From the NCBI GenBank assembly GCA_019912385.1, contig JAIOIW010000011.1, positions 27,789 to 91,788 on the forward strand: a DNA stretch of 64,000 bases. The letters are read 5' to 3'. Numbering within the stretch: the stretch's first letter is position 1; each line of letters begins with the position of its first letter. Shown in pieces: positions 45,756 through 55,031 of the stretch. The translations under genes were made by a program, and so were the position numbers. The notes under the pieces were generated by a model. It saw nothing but the letters and a program-made list of their open reading frames with translations, did no database searches and was not told where the DNA came from. The DNA comes from Notoacmeibacter sp. Lineage in GTDB: Bacteria > Pseudomonadota > Alphaproteobacteria > Rhizobiales > Rhizobiaceae.

Positions 45756-46367
45756 TTGACCGCGAAAAAACGTGCCCGGCTTCCGGCGGCCCAACGCAAG
45801 GCGCAGATCGTCGACGCAGCCTTGCAGCTTGCCGCCGTGACCGGTCCCGGCGGCGTGACGGCCGAGCTGCTTGCCGCGCGCATCGGCATCAGCCAGCCCG
45901 CGGTCTTCAGGCACTTCCCGCGCAAGGAAATGATCTGGTCGGCGGTCGCCGGCCGGATCGGGGAAGAAATGGCCGAAGCGTGGAACAGGGCGGAAAGCGG
46001 CGGGACGCCGGAAGACCGGCTACGCGCACTGGTGCTGGCCCATCTGGCCTATATCGAAAAGACGCCGGGGCTGATTGCCATTCTTTTCTCGCGCGAACTC
46101 CACACCGAGAACGATACTCTGAGAGCCGGGCTGGCAGAAAACCACAAGCAACTGCAATCGCGGCTGATCGCCTGCCTGCGCAACGGATTGGAGCAGGGGA
46201 GGTTTCGCGACGGCCTCGACCCGAAGGATGGCGCGCAGCTGGTGATCGCTGTGATCCAGTCGCTTGCGCTGAGATGGTCGCTTTCGCGCCGCGGTTTCGC
46301 CCTCCGTGACGAGGGCGCCCGCCTGCTCGATGTCCTCATCGCCGGATTTCTTCCAAACCCGAACTAG
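45756..46367 (+). CDS. TetR-family transcriptional regulator
   Basis: 203 residues. The N-terminal helix-turn-helix reads RKAQIVDAALQLAAVTG, then GVTAELLAARIGISQPAVFRHFPRKEMIW, followed by an all-helical ligand domain. No ATG is present at the right place; TTG at 45756 starts LTAKKRARLP and has GGAAGGGAAGG 13 or more nt upstream, so the start is uncertain. It is the third gene of the operon and probably binds the 24-bp repeat at 44858-44881. It would report an exported or toxic small molecule, but the effector is unknown. Confidence 0.85.
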   Translation: MTAKKRARLPAAQRKAQIVDAALQLAAVTGPGGVTAELLAARIGISQPAVFRHFPRKEMIWSAVAGRIGEEMAEAWNRAESGGTPEDRLRALVLAHLAYIEKTPGLIAILFSRELHTENDTLRAGLAENHKQLQSRLIACLRNGLEQGRFRDGLDPKDGAQLVIAVIQSLALRWSLSRRGFALRDEGARLLDVLIAGFLPNPN

Positions 46368-46467
46368 AACGCGCGCGGCGGCCGCAACGGCATGGATCCC
46401 CGCTCCCGCCAATCCGTTCCCGCTTTTTCGGGTGGACGGGAGGCCCTGCGTGCGGGACAATCCCGTC

Positions 46468-46992
46468 ATGTCGGACGAGGAACTACGCTACACCAGCCAC
46501 GATAGCCCGGTTGGCCCGCTGCTGATCGCCGGGCGCGATGGCGTGTTGCATGTCGTGTCGTTCCCGAACGGACACAAGAAGCGGGCACCGAAGCCCGGTT
46601 GGGTCCGTGACGACGGAGCCCTGCCCGAGGTCCGGCGCCAGCTTGACGCATATTTCGCCGGCGAACTGATGCAATTCGACCTGCCGTTGGCGCCGCGGGG
46701 CTCGCCCTTCCAGCTTGCCGTCTGGCGAGCGCTTGAAGGCATTGCCTATGGCGAGACGGTCTCCTATGGCGAGATCGCGCGGCGTATCGGCGAGCCGCTG
46801 TCGGCCTCGCGCGCCGTGGGCGCGGCCAATGGCGACAACCCGATCCCGATCGTCATCCCCTGTCACCGTGTCATCGGCGCCGACGGTTCGCTGACCGGTT
46901 TCGGCGGCGGGCTGGCGGCCAAGGAATTCCTGCTGACGCTGGAACGACGGGTCCGCCCTTTGCCCGGTCAGCAACTGGGGCTTTTCGGATAG
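46468..46992 (+). CDS. ogt: Methylated-DNA--protein-cysteine methyltransferase
   Basis: 174-residue DNA repair protein that removes O6-alkylguanine by transfer to its own cysteine, in the IVIPCHRVIG motif near residue 132. The helix-turn-helix region YGETVSYGEIARRIGEPLSASRAVGAANG precedes it. No AdaA domain is fused. ATG at 46468 gives MSDEELRYTSHDSPVGPLL; the in-frame extension to 46306 overlaps the TetR gene and is not coding. Confidence 0.95.
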   Translation: MSDEELRYTSHDSPVGPLLIAGRDGVLHVVSFPNGHKKRAPKPGWVRDDGALPEVRRQLDAYFAGELMQFDLPLAPRGSPFQLAVWRALEGIAYGETVSYGEIARRIGEPLSASRAVGAANGDNPIPIVIPCHRVIGADGSLTGFGGGLAAKEFLLTLERRVRPLPGQQLGLFG

Positions 46993-47010
46993 GCGCGGCC
47001 GCCAAGCCCC

Positions 47011-47229
47011 TCACCAGTGCGGCGGCTTGTCGACCGGGATTTCGGGCTGCACGGCAGCCTCCACCGTAAGAAACCGCTTCACCAGCGCGTCCAGCTTGCG
47101 CCGGCTGGCGTCCACCACCTTCCATTGCTCGGCCAGCTGGACGGAGAGGTCCTCGATTACCTTTTCCTGCTCGGTGACGCGGATTTCGAGTTCCGTGATC
47201 CGTTCCTCCGGTGTCGGGCGCGCGCTCAT
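47011..47229 (-). CDS. slyX: SlyX family protein
   Basis: 72 residues, mostly one coiled coil (RITELEIRVTEQEKVIEDLS then VQLAEQWKVVDASRRKLDAL) with the terminal VDKPPHW typical of SlyX. The function of SlyX is unknown. It overlaps the thioesterase stop by 4 bp (ATGA) and is the last gene of the alcohol dehydrogenase-thioesterase-slyX operon. Confidence 0.9.
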   Translation of the reverse strand: MSARPTPEERITELEIRVTEQEKVIEDLSVQLAEQWKVVDASRRKLDALVKRFLTVEAAVQPEIPVDKPPHW

Positions 47230-47675
47230 TGTGCCGCCTCCGGTACGAGCGCGGTTTCCAGCAGCGTCCTGAGCGGCGCGTTGAGCGGTTTCGGCCGTCG
47301 TGACCGAGCGTCGACATAGACATGCACGAAATGCCCTTCCGCCGCCGCCATCTCGTCTTCATTGCGGAACAGGGCGATCTCGTAGCGCACCGACGAGGAA
47401 CCGAGCCGCGCCACCCGGATGCCGGCAGTCACCATGTCGGGAAAGGCCATCTCGGCGTAGTAACGGCATCCCGTTTCCACCACCAGCCCCACCCGGTCGC
47501 CCTTGTGGAAGTCGAGCATCTTCTCCTCGACCAGCCAGCCGTTGATCGCCGTGTCGAACAGCGCGTAGTGAACCACATTGTTCATGTGGCCATAGATGTC
47601 GTTGTCGGCCCAGCGGGTCTGGAGCGTGCGGAAGACGCGGTAATCGGCGCGGGCAGACGGCACGGGGCGGGTCAC
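47226..47675 (-). CDS. Acyl-CoA thioesterase, hotdog fold (YbgC/4HBT type)
   Basis: 149 residues with the hotdog helix motif TRWADNDIYGHMNNVVHYALF near residue 18, whose aspartate is the catalytic residue in 4-hydroxybenzoyl-CoA thioesterase relatives. GTG at 47675 overlaps the upstream dehydrogenase stop (GTGA), and another GTG is directly before it. The stop overlaps slyX. It hydrolyses an acyl-CoA of unknown type; the neighbouring dehydrogenase gives no clear hint. Confidence 0.87.
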   Translation of the reverse strand: MTRPVPSARADYRVFRTLQTRWADNDIYGHMNNVVHYALFDTAINGWLVEEKMLDFHKGDRVGLVVETGCRYYAEMAFPDMVTAGIRVARLGSSSVRYEIALFRNEDEMAAAEGHFVHVYVDARSRRPKPLNAPLRTLLETALVPEAAQ

Positions 47676-48859
47676 CACGCGGCCCTGTAGATCGCCAGCG
47701 CGTCGGCTTCGGTGACCTCGCGCGGATTGTTGACCAGCAGGCGGGTCTGCTTCATCGCGTCGCACGCCATCTGCGCCAGGTCGCCTTCGCCGATGCCGAC
47801 CTGGCGCAGCTTCGTTTCCAGCCCCAGTTCTTGCGACAGGCTTGCCAGCCGCTCGATGAAGGCGGCGCAATTTGCCTGGCTGCCGCCCTCGTCGCCCAGA
47901 TCCGGAAAGGCGTGCGGCGCCAGCTCAGCATAAAGCCGTTCGGAACCGTTGGCGGTTTCCGCGGCGTTGAAGCGCAGCACATGCGGCAGGACCAGCGCAT
48001 TGGAAAGCCCGTGCGGCACATGGAAGATGCCGCCAATCGGGTAGGCAAGCGCGTGCACGGCGGCGACCGGCGAATTGGCAAAGGCCTGGCCGGCCAGCAT
48101 CGAGCCGAGCAGCATGGCCGCGCGCGCCTGCCGGTTGGTCCCGTCGAACACGGCCGTCTCGATGTTCGCCCCGAGCAGTCGCAAGGCTTCGATCGCGATC
48201 ATGCGCGAAAGCGGGTTGTTGTTGGCGTTCTTCGAGGCATAGGCCTCGATGGCGTGGACCATGGCGTCGATGCCGGTCGCAGCCGTGATCGCGGCCGGCA
48301 GGCCGATGGTGAGCCCGGCGTCGAGTACGGCGATGTCGGGCAGAATCAGGGGCGAGGAAACGCCGCGCTTTTCGCCGTCCTCCACCGTGATGATCGAAAC
48401 CGGCGTCACCTCGGAGCCGGTGCCCGCGGTCGTCGGCACCAGCACCAGCGGCAGGCGTGGGCCCTTCGCGTTGCCCACGCCCCAGGCTTCGTCGATGTCC
48501 TCGCCGGACCCGCCCAGCAGCGCGGCCAGTTTGGCGATATCGAGCGAGGACCCGCCGCCGAAGCCGACGACGCCGGTCGCACTGTGCGCCTTCGCCAGTT
48601 CGCTCGCGGCCATCAGGGTTACGCGCGAGGGATCGGCCTCGACCCTGTCGAACACGGTGACCGATGCCCCCGCGGCCTCAAGCGAGGCAATCGCGGGATC
48701 GCACAGGCCGAGCTTGCGCAGGCCCGGATCGGTGACAAGAAGGACGCGCGAACCGAGCCGCGGTCCGGCGATCTCGCCGAGCCGGGCGGCGGCACCGTCC
48801 TCGAACACGATGCGGGCTGTGGTGTTGAATGTGAAGGCGGCAAGCATTGGATGAGTCAT
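47672..48859 (-). CDS. Iron-containing alcohol dehydrogenase
   Basis: 395-residue group III alcohol dehydrogenase. The NAD site GFGGGSSLDIAKL near residue 97, the VPTTAGTGSEVTPVSII segment, the metal ligands in DAMVHAIEAYAS and in AVHALAYPIGGIFHVPHGLSNA (His residues) are intact. Its substrate may be a primary alcohol, lactaldehyde or maleylacetate-like compound; the family is broad. ATG at 48859 gives MTHPMLAAF; the frame extends to 49009 without coding likeness. It is divergent from cdd. Confidence 0.88.
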   Translation of the reverse strand: MTHPMLAAFTFNTTARIVFEDGAAARLGEIAGPRLGSRVLLVTDPGLRKLGLCDPAIASLEAAGASVTVFDRVEADPSRVTLMAASELAKAHSATGVVGFGGGSSLDIAKLAALLGGSGEDIDEAWGVGNAKGPRLPLVLVPTTAGTGSEVTPVSIITVEDGEKRGVSSPLILPDIAVLDAGLTIGLPAAITAATGIDAMVHAIEAYASKNANNNPLSRMIAIEALRLLGANIETAVFDGTNRQARAAMLLGSMLAGQAFANSPVAAVHALAYPIGGIFHVPHGLSNALVLPHVLRFNAAETANGSERLYAELAPHAFPDLGDEGGSQANCAAFIERLASLSQELGLETKLRQVGIGEGDLAQMACDAMKQTRLLVNNPREVTEADALAIYRAAW

Positions 48860-49007
48860 GGAGCAAAATTGACAAGCCGGAGACGAAATGTCGAGAGTAT
48901 TCGCCACCGCGCCCGGCATTTTGGATTGGCCCGGCCGGGGCCGCGTGCTAATCCTTGACCAAACGATAAAAAAGAAGGGTGATCCCTTGAAAGCACCGAA
49001 GGCCGCC

Positions 49008-49400
49008 ATGGCTGACGAACTCTTCGCCGCAGCCCGCGAGGCGATGCGCCGATCCCATTCGCCCTACTCGAAATTTCCGGTCGGCGCGGCGATCCGCACC
49101 GCCGACGGCCGGGTGTTTGCGGGCGCCAATATCGAGATCGTCTCCTATCCGGAAGGCTGGTGCGCGGAAACCACGGCGCTGTCGCATTTCGTCATGGCCG
49201 GGGGCGGCGAAATCGCCGAGATCGCGGTGGTGGCCGAGAAGATGGACCTGATCACGCCCTGCGGCGGCTGCCGCCAGCGGCTCGCCGAATTTGCCGGTCC
49301 GCAAGCGAAATTGTATCTGTGCGACCAGACCGGCATTGCCGAGACCGTGCTGATGAAGGACATTTTCCCGCGCGGCTTCGATACCGATATTCTCAGGTGA
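49008..49400 (+). CDS. cdd: Cytidine deaminase
   Basis: 130 residues, the size of tetrameric cytidine deaminases. The zinc-site motifs are WCAETTALSHF near residue 52 and TPCGGCRQRLAEF near residue 83. It converts (deoxy)cytidine to (deoxy)uridine. ATG at 49008 has GAAGG 5 nt upstream; TTG at 48987 after AAGAAGGG would add seven residues. It opens the salvage cluster cdd-punA-deoC-aldehyde dehydrogenase-deoA. Confidence 0.92.
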   Translation: MADELFAAAREAMRRSHSPYSKFPVGAAIRTADGRVFAGANIEIVSYPEGWCAETTALSHFVMAGGGEIAEIAVVAEKMDLITPCGGCRQRLAEFAGPQAKLYLCDQTGIAETVLMKDIFPRGFDTDILR

Positions 49401-49413
49401 AGGGAGTGCTGGC

Positions 49414-50211
49414 GTGAAGAAAGCGGTCGACATCCTGATCGAACGGCTGAACGGCCTGACGCCGCGCGTCGCGCTGGTGCTCGGCTCGGGGCTTGGCACC
49501 ATGGTCGACGAGATCGAGAACGCCGTCCGCGTACCCTATGGCGACCTGCCGGGCTTTCCCCAAAGCGCCGTCACCGGTCATGCCGGGATGCTGGTCGCGG
49601 GCCTGATGCAGGGCGTACCGGTGCTGATGCTCGCCGGCCGGTCCCATTATTACGAGCACGGCAACGCCGCCGCCATGCGCCCGGCGATCGAGGTGCTGGC
49701 CGGCATCGGCATCGAAACGCTGATCCTCACCAACGCCGCGGGCTCGCTGGAGCAATCCGTACCGCCGGGCTCGGTGATGCTGATCGAGGACCACATCAAT
49801 TTCTCCGGCTCCAATCCGCTGTTTGGCGAACCGACGGACGACCGTTTCGTCGGCATGACGTCCGCCTATGACCAGTCGCTGCGCGACGTCTTCGATGCCG
49901 CCGCCGCCAGGGCCGGGATCGCGCTGGCGCATGGCGTTTACATGTGGTTTTCCGGCCCGTCCTTCGAGACCCCGGCCGAAATCCGCATGGCCCGCATTGT
50001 CGGCGCCAACGCCGTCGGCATGTCGACCGTGCCCGAGGTCATCCTCGCCCGTTTCTACGGGCTCAAGGTCGCCGCCTGCTCGGTCATCACCAACTACGCC
50101 GCCGGCATGACCGGCGCCGAACTCTCCCATACCGAAACCAAGGACATGGCGCCGGAAGGCGGCCGCAAGCTTGCCGTGATCCTGCGCAACGTGATCGGTG
50201 AAATCGGATGA
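49414..50211 (+). CDS. punA: Purine nucleoside phosphorylase (trimeric class)
   Basis: 265-residue PNP of the low-molecular-mass trimeric class: phosphate site LVLGSGLGTMVDEIE near residue 22, SHYYEHGNAAAMRPAIEVLA, LTNAAGSLE and the base site VYMWFSGPSFETPAEIRMAR near residue 172 with GMSTVPEVI. It phosphorolyses inosine and guanosine (deoxy)nucleosides to base and (deoxy)ribose-1-phosphate. GTG at 49414 follows GAAGGGAGTGCTGGC; the stop overlaps deoC (ATGA). Confidence 0.93.
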   Translation: MKKAVDILIERLNGLTPRVALVLGSGLGTMVDEIENAVRVPYGDLPGFPQSAVTGHAGMLVAGLMQGVPVLMLAGRSHYYEHGNAAAMRPAIEVLAGIGIETLILTNAAGSLEQSVPPGSVMLIEDHINFSGSNPLFGEPTDDRFVGMTSAYDQSLRDVFDAAAARAGIALAHGVYMWFSGPSFETPAEIRMARIVGANAVGMSTVPEVILARFYGLKVAACSVITNYAAGMTGAELSHTETKDMAPEGGRKLAVILRNVIGEIG

Positions 50212-51236
50212 AGGCGGCGACCGAAAAACAGGCCGGATCGGACCGGCAGATCGCGCCGCGCCATGACCTTGTCCCGGTCCGGCCCGACCGGCCGCGCAAT
50301 GACGGCACCGATCTGCGGCCGGCCTGGTTCGAGAACACCACCGTCAACCTCTCTGCCGCCGAACGTCGCGCCGCCACGCTCGCCACCCGGCGCACGGTCA
50401 AGAAGGCCTGGCAGGCCGCCTGGCTGGTGCGCGCCATCGAGTGCATCGACCTGACGACGCTCGCCGGCGACGATACGCCCGGCCGCGTGGAACGACTCTG
50501 CGCCAAGGCCCGCTGGCCGCTGCGCGCCGACCTCGCCGAGGCGTTGGGGCTGTCCGGTTACGGGCTTCATACCGGCGCGGTCTGCGTCTATCCCTCGATG
50601 GTCCCCGACGCGGTGCGGGCCCTGGAGGGAACCGGTATTTCCGTGGCCTCCGTCGCCACGGGATTTCCCGCCGGACTGACGCCCCTTTCCACCAGACTTG
50701 CCGAAATCCGCTATGCGGTCGAGCAGGGCGCCGACGAGATCGACATCGTCATTCATCGCGCCCAGGTGCTGACCGGCGACTGGCCGGCGCTCTACGACGA
50801 ATTGCGCCGGATGCGCGAGGCCTGCGGTCAGGCCCACATGAAGGCCATTCTTGCAACCGGCGAGTTGAAGACGCTGACCAATGTCTACCGCGCCTCGATG
50901 GTGGCAATGATGGCGGGCGCAGACTTCATCAAGACCTCCACCGGCATGGAGGCCGTCAACGCCACCCTGCCGGTGAGCCTGGTGATGGTGCGTGCGATTC
51001 GCGACTATCTGGGCTTCACCGGGCTGCATGTCGGCTTCAAGCCGGCCGGCGGCATTCGCGCCGCCAAGGATGCGATCGCCTGGCTGATCCTGATGAAGGA
51101 GGAGCTGGGTGCCGACTGGCTCAGGCCCGACCTGTTCCGTATCGGCGCGTCATCGCTGCTGGGCGACATCGAGCGGCAGATCGAGCATTACGTGACCGGG
51201 CGCTATTCGTCGGCCGACCGGCACGGCATGGCATGA
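50208..51236 (+). CDS. deoC: Deoxyribose-phosphate aldolase
   Basis: 342-residue DeoC, longer than the short bacterial form (about 220-260) because of an N-terminal extension of about 80 residues with many charged residues. Conserved parts: CIDLTTLAGDDTPGRVERLC, VCVYPSMV, VATGFPAGLT, EIDIVIHRAQVL, the catalytic lysine in MKAILATGELKTLTN and GFKPAGGIRAAKDA. It splits 2-deoxyribose-5-phosphate into acetaldehyde and glyceraldehyde-3-phosphate. The downstream aldehyde dehydrogenase would remove the acetaldehyde. Confidence 0.94.
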   Translation: MKAATEKQAGSDRQIAPRHDLVPVRPDRPRNDGTDLRPAWFENTTVNLSAAERRAATLATRRTVKKAWQAAWLVRAIECIDLTTLAGDDTPGRVERLCAKARWPLRADLAEALGLSGYGLHTGAVCVYPSMVPDAVRALEGTGISVASVATGFPAGLTPLSTRLAEIRYAVEQGADEIDIVIHRAQVLTGDWPALYDELRRMREACGQAHMKAILATGELKTLTNVYRASMVAMMAGADFIKTSTGMEAVNATLPVSLVMVRAIRDYLGFTGLHVGFKPAGGIRAAKDAIAWLILMKEELGADWLRPDLFRIGASSLLGDIERQIEHYVTGRYSSADRHGMA

Positions 51237-51249
51237 GGAGAAGACGGCC

Positions 51250-53670
51250 ATGAACGATATCCCGTCCATTCTCAGAACCATGGAATACGGTCCCGCGCCC
51301 GAGGACGCCCGGATCGTGAAGGACTGGCTGGCAAGCCACGGCAAGGGCTTCGGCCATTTCATCGGCGGCGCATTCACCAGACCGGCGCCGAAAGACGCCT
51401 TCGATGTCTTCAACCCGGCGACCGGCGACAGGATCGCCAGCGTTACCAGGGGCAACGCGAAGGATGTCGATGCGGCGGTCGCCGCGGCGACCAGGGCCTT
51501 TTCGAAATGGTCGGCGCTTTCGGGTAACCGTCGCGCCCGCCATCTCTACGCGCTCGCCCGTCATGTGCAGAAGCATGCCCGCTTTCTCGCCGTCCTCGAG
51601 ACGATCGACAACGGCAAGACGATCCGCGAGACCCGCGACATCGACATTCCGCTGGTCGCCCGCCATTTCTACCACCATGCCGGCTGGGCCGAACTGCGCG
51701 ACGAAGAGTTCCCCGGCCATGCGCCGGTGGGCGTTTGCGGCCAGATCATCCCGTGGAACTTTCCGCTGCTGATGCTTGCCTGGAAAGTGGCCCCGGCGCT
51801 TGCCGCCGGCTGCACGGTGGTGCTGAAATCGGCCGAGCACACGCCGCTGACCGCGCTTGCCTTCGCCGGGATCTGCCGCGAGGCCGGCCTGCCGGACGGT
51901 GTCTTCAACCTCGTCAACGGCGACGGCGAAACCGGCTCGGCGCTCGCCGGCCATGACGGCATCGCCAAGCTCGCCTTCACCGGCTCCACTGCGGTGGGGC
52001 GTATCCTGCGCCGTCAGACGGCGGGCCAGGCCAAGAAGCTGTCGCTGGAGCTCGGCGGCAAGTCGCCCTTCATCGTGTTCGAGAATGCCGACATCGACGC
52101 GGCGATCGAGGGCGTGGTCGATGCCATCTGGTTCAACCAGGGCGAGGTCTGCTGTGCCGGCTCGCGCGCGCTGGTGCAGGAGGGTATCGCGGCTCGCTTC
52201 CACGACAAGCTCAAGGCGCGCATGGAGACGCTGCGCGTCGGCGACCCGCTCGACAAGGCGATCGACATCGGCGCCGTCGTCGCGCCGGTCCAGATCGAGA
52301 GCATTCGCGCAAAAGTCGAGGCCGGCATCGCCGAAGGTGCGACGATGTGGCAGCCCTCCTGGGCACCGTCCGTGCCGTCGGGTTCGCAGGCCGCAGGCTG
52401 TTTCTTCCCGCCGACCCTGTTCACCCATGTCGCCCCCGCCTCCTCTCTCGCGCAGGAAGAGATCTTCGGGCCAGTGCTGGCGACGATGACCTTCCGCACG
52501 CCTGGCGAGGCGATCGAGCTTGCCAACAATTCGCGCTACGGTCTCGCCGCCTCGATCTGGTCGCAGGACCTCGACACGGCATTCGACGCCGCGCGCCGCG
52601 TCAAGGCCGGCGTGGTGTGGATCAATTCCACCAACCTGTTCGACGCCGCCGCCGGTTTCGGCGGCTACAAGGAGAGCGGCTTCGGCCGCGAGGGCGGCCG
52701 CGAGGGCATGCTGGAATACCTGGTGCCGGCCTGGACGAAGAAGGCGAAGCCGGTTACCGCCGCCAGGCCGATCGCCGCGCCGGTGCCGGTGTCTGGCAGG
52801 GATGCGCCCGGCGGTGAAGGGCTTGGCCTCGATCGTACCGTGAAAATGTATATCGGCGGCAAGCAGGCGCGGCCCGATTCCGGTTACTCCTATCCGGTGC
52901 TCGATGCGAAGGGCCGCACCATCACCGAAGCCGGGCTCGGCAACCGCAAGGACATCCGCAACGCGGTCGAAGCCGCGCGCAAGGCCGGCGCATGGACCGC
53001 CATGACCGGTCACGGCCGCGCCCAGGTGCTCTATTTCCTGGCCGAGAACCTGGAACTGCGCGCCGCCGAATTCGCCACCCGCCTTTCGGCGATGACCGGC
53101 GCATCGGCCGATTCCGCAGGGCACGAGGTCGCGGCCGCCGCCGCCCGCATCATGTATTACGCCGCCTGGGCCGACAAATATGACGGCGCGGTGCGTGCGC
53201 CCCAGCCGCGCATGCTGTCGCTGGCGCTCAACGAGGCGTGGGAGGTGATGGGCATTTCCTGTCCCGACGACTCACCGCTGCTGGCCTTCGTTTCGCTGGT
53301 GGCGCCGGCGATTGCGATGGGCAGCCGCGTCGTCGTCACGCCGTCGCCGCGCCATCCGTTGGCCGCCTGCGACTTCTACCAGCTCCTCGATACCTCGGAC
53401 GTCCCCGGTGGCGTGGTCAATATCGTAACCGGCGACCGCGACGAACTCGCAGATACCATGGCTAAGCACGACGACATTGCCGCCCACTGGTATTTCGGTA
53501 CGACGGAAGGCGCGGCCATGGTCGAGCGCGAATCGGCCGGCAATCTCAAGGCGGTCTGGTCCAACCAGGGCAAGCAGCGCGACTGGCTTGACGGACATCA
53601 AGGCCAGGGCGCCGAGTTCCTGTTCAACGCGGTCCGCGTCAAGACCATCTGGACGCCTTTCGGCATCTGA
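51250..53670 (+). CDS. Double-domain aldehyde dehydrogenase, ALDH16 type
   Basis: 806 residues made of two ALDH folds. The N-terminal domain (about 1-500) is catalytically complete: PWNFPLLMLAWK, KLSLELGGKSPFIVF, NQGEVCCAGSRALVQ and FGPVLATMTF. The C-terminal domain (about 520-806) keeps the fold (IGGKQARPDSGYSYPVLDAKG, WTAMTGHGRAQVLYFLAENL) but lacks the catalytic cysteine and NAD motifs. This is the layout of ALDH16. ATG follows GAGGAGAAGACGGCC. Its place after deoC suggests oxidation of acetaldehyde to acetate. Confidence 0.88.
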   Translation: MNDIPSILRTMEYGPAPEDARIVKDWLASHGKGFGHFIGGAFTRPAPKDAFDVFNPATGDRIASVTRGNAKDVDAAVAAATRAFSKWSALSGNRRARHLYALARHVQKHARFLAVLETIDNGKTIRETRDIDIPLVARHFYHHAGWAELRDEEFPGHAPVGVCGQIIPWNFPLLMLAWKVAPALAAGCTVVLKSAEHTPLTALAFAGICREAGLPDGVFNLVNGDGETGSALAGHDGIAKLAFTGSTAVGRILRRQTAGQAKKLSLELGGKSPFIVFENADIDAAIEGVVDAIWFNQGEVCCAGSRALVQEGIAARFHDKLKARMETLRVGDPLDKAIDIGAVVAPVQIESIRAKVEAGIAEGATMWQPSWAPSVPSGSQAAGCFFPPTLFTHVAPASSLAQEEIFGPVLATMTFRTPGEAIELANNSRYGLAASIWSQDLDTAFDAARRVKAGVVWINSTNLFDAAAGFGGYKESGFGREGGREGMLEYLVPAWTKKAKPVTAARPIAAPVPVSGRDAPGGEGLGLDRTVKMYIGGKQARPDSGYSYPVLDAKGRTITEAGLGNRKDIRNAVEAARKAGAWTAMTGHGRAQVLYFLAENLELRAAEFATRLSAMTGASADSAGHEVAAAAARIMYYAAWADKYDGAVRAPQPRMLSLALNEAWEVMGISCPDDSPLLAFVSLVAPAIAMGSRVVVTPSPRHPLAACDFYQLLDTSDVPGGVVNIVTGDRDELADTMAKHDDIAAHWYFGTTEGAAMVERESAGNLKAVWSNQGKQRDWLDGHQGQGAEFLFNAVRVKTIWTPFGI

Positions 53671-53686
53671 CAGTACGGAGACCTGA

Positions 53687-55015
53687 GTGGTGAAAAGCGT
53701 ATTCCTGCCGCAGGAGATCATTCGCAAGAAGCGTGACGGCGGCGAACTCGACGCTGAAGAAATCGCCTTCATGGTCGAGGGACTGACCTCGGGCTCCGTC
53801 ACCGAAGGTCAGGTCGCCGCGTTGGCAATGGCGGTTTTCTTCAAAGGCATGGACCGCGCGGAGGCCGTGGCGCTGACGCTTGCGATGCGTGATTCGGGCA
53901 CCGTGCTCGACTGGTCGCACTTGCCCGGTCCGGTCACCGACAAGCACTCCACCGGCGGTGTCGGCGACAATGTCTCGCTGATGCTGGCGCCGATCGTCGC
54001 CGCCTGCGGCGCCTATGTTCCGATGATCTCGGGGCGCGGGCTCGGCCATACCGGCGGCACGCTCGACAAGATGGACGCCATCCCCGGCTACACGACCCAG
54101 CCGGACAAGGTGTTGTTCGAGAAAGTCGTCAGGGAGGCCGGCTGCGCCATTATCGGCCAGACCGCCGATCTGGCTCCCGCCGACAAGCGCTTCTATTCCA
54201 TCCGCGATGTCACGGCGACGGTCGAGTCGATTCCGCTCATCACCGCCTCGATCCTGTCGAAAAAGCTGGCGGCGGGGCTTCAGTCGCTCGTGCTCGACGT
54301 CAAGTGCGGCAACGGCGCCTTCATGGAAAAGCCGCGTGACGCGGCCGCGCTGGCAACCAGTCTGGCGGGCGTCGCCAACGGCGCCGGGCTGGACACGCTG
54401 GCGCTGATCACCGACATGAACGAACCGCTGGCTTCGGTCGCGGGCAATGCGCTGGAGGTCGCCAACGCGGTCGAGTTCCTCACCGGCAAGGCGCGAGACC
54501 GCCGCCTGGAACAGGTCACGCTGGCGCTTGCAGCCGAGATGCTGCATCTCTGCGGTATCGCGGTTTCCTACAGGGAGGGCGCGGCCCGCGCTTTGGACGC
54601 GCTCGGTTCCGGCCGCGCAGCCGAGGTTTTCGGACGGATGACCGCGCAACTCGGCGGGCCGGCCGATTTTGTCGAGAATTACGCCAGATACCTCGAAACC
54701 GCGCCCGTCATCCGGCCCGTCAAGGCCAGCAAGGACGGCTTCGTGCGCGCAATCGCCACCTACGATGTCGGCATGTGCGTCGTGGCGCTCGGGGGTGGCA
54801 GAAGCCGCGCCGGCGACGAGATCGATCACTCGGTCGGCCTGTCGCGACTGCTGCCGGTCGGCGCGGCCGTGCACAAGGGCGATACGCTGGCCCTCGTCCA
54901 CGCGGCGAATGACCACGAGGCGGACAGGGCGCAAAAGGCTGTCATGGCCGCCTACGCGATCGGCGACGAAAAACCGCCCGCGCGCAAGGCGGTCATCCGT
55001 CGGATCGTCGGGTAG
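53687..55015 (+). CDS. deoA: Thymidine phosphorylase
   Basis: 442 residues: the substrate motif [20 protein letters not shown] near residue 85, [21 protein letters not shown] and the phosphate-loop [11 protein letters not shown] near residue 204. It phosphorolyses thymidine and deoxyuridine to base and deoxyribose-1-phosphate. GTG at 53687 has GGAG near 53676. It follows the aldehyde dehydrogenase by 16 bp and closes the plus-strand deo operon. No phosphopentomutase (deoB) is in the cluster. Confidence 0.94.
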   Translation: MVKSVFLPQEIIRKKRDGGELDAEEIAFMVEGLTSGSVTEGQVAALAMAVFFKGMDRAEAVALTLAMRDSGTVLDWSHLPGPVTDKHSTGGVGDNVSLMLAPIVAACGAYVPMISGRGLGHTGGTLDKMDAIPGYTTQPDKVLFEKVVREAGCAIIGQTADLAPADKRFYSIRDVTATVESIPLITASILSKKLAAGLQSLVLDVKCGNGAFMEKPRDAAALATSLAGVANGAGLDTLALITDMNEPLASVAGNALEVANAVEFLTGKARDRRLEQVTLALAAEMLHLCGIAVSYREGAARALDALGSGRAAEVFGRMTAQLGGPADFVENYARYLETAPVIRPVKASKDGFVRAIATYDVGMCVVALGGGRSRAGDEIDHSVGLSRLLPVGAAVHKGDTLALVHAANDHEADRAQKAVMAAYAIGDEKPPARKAVIRRIVG

Positions 55016-55031
55016 GGCTTCGGCCCGGGTC

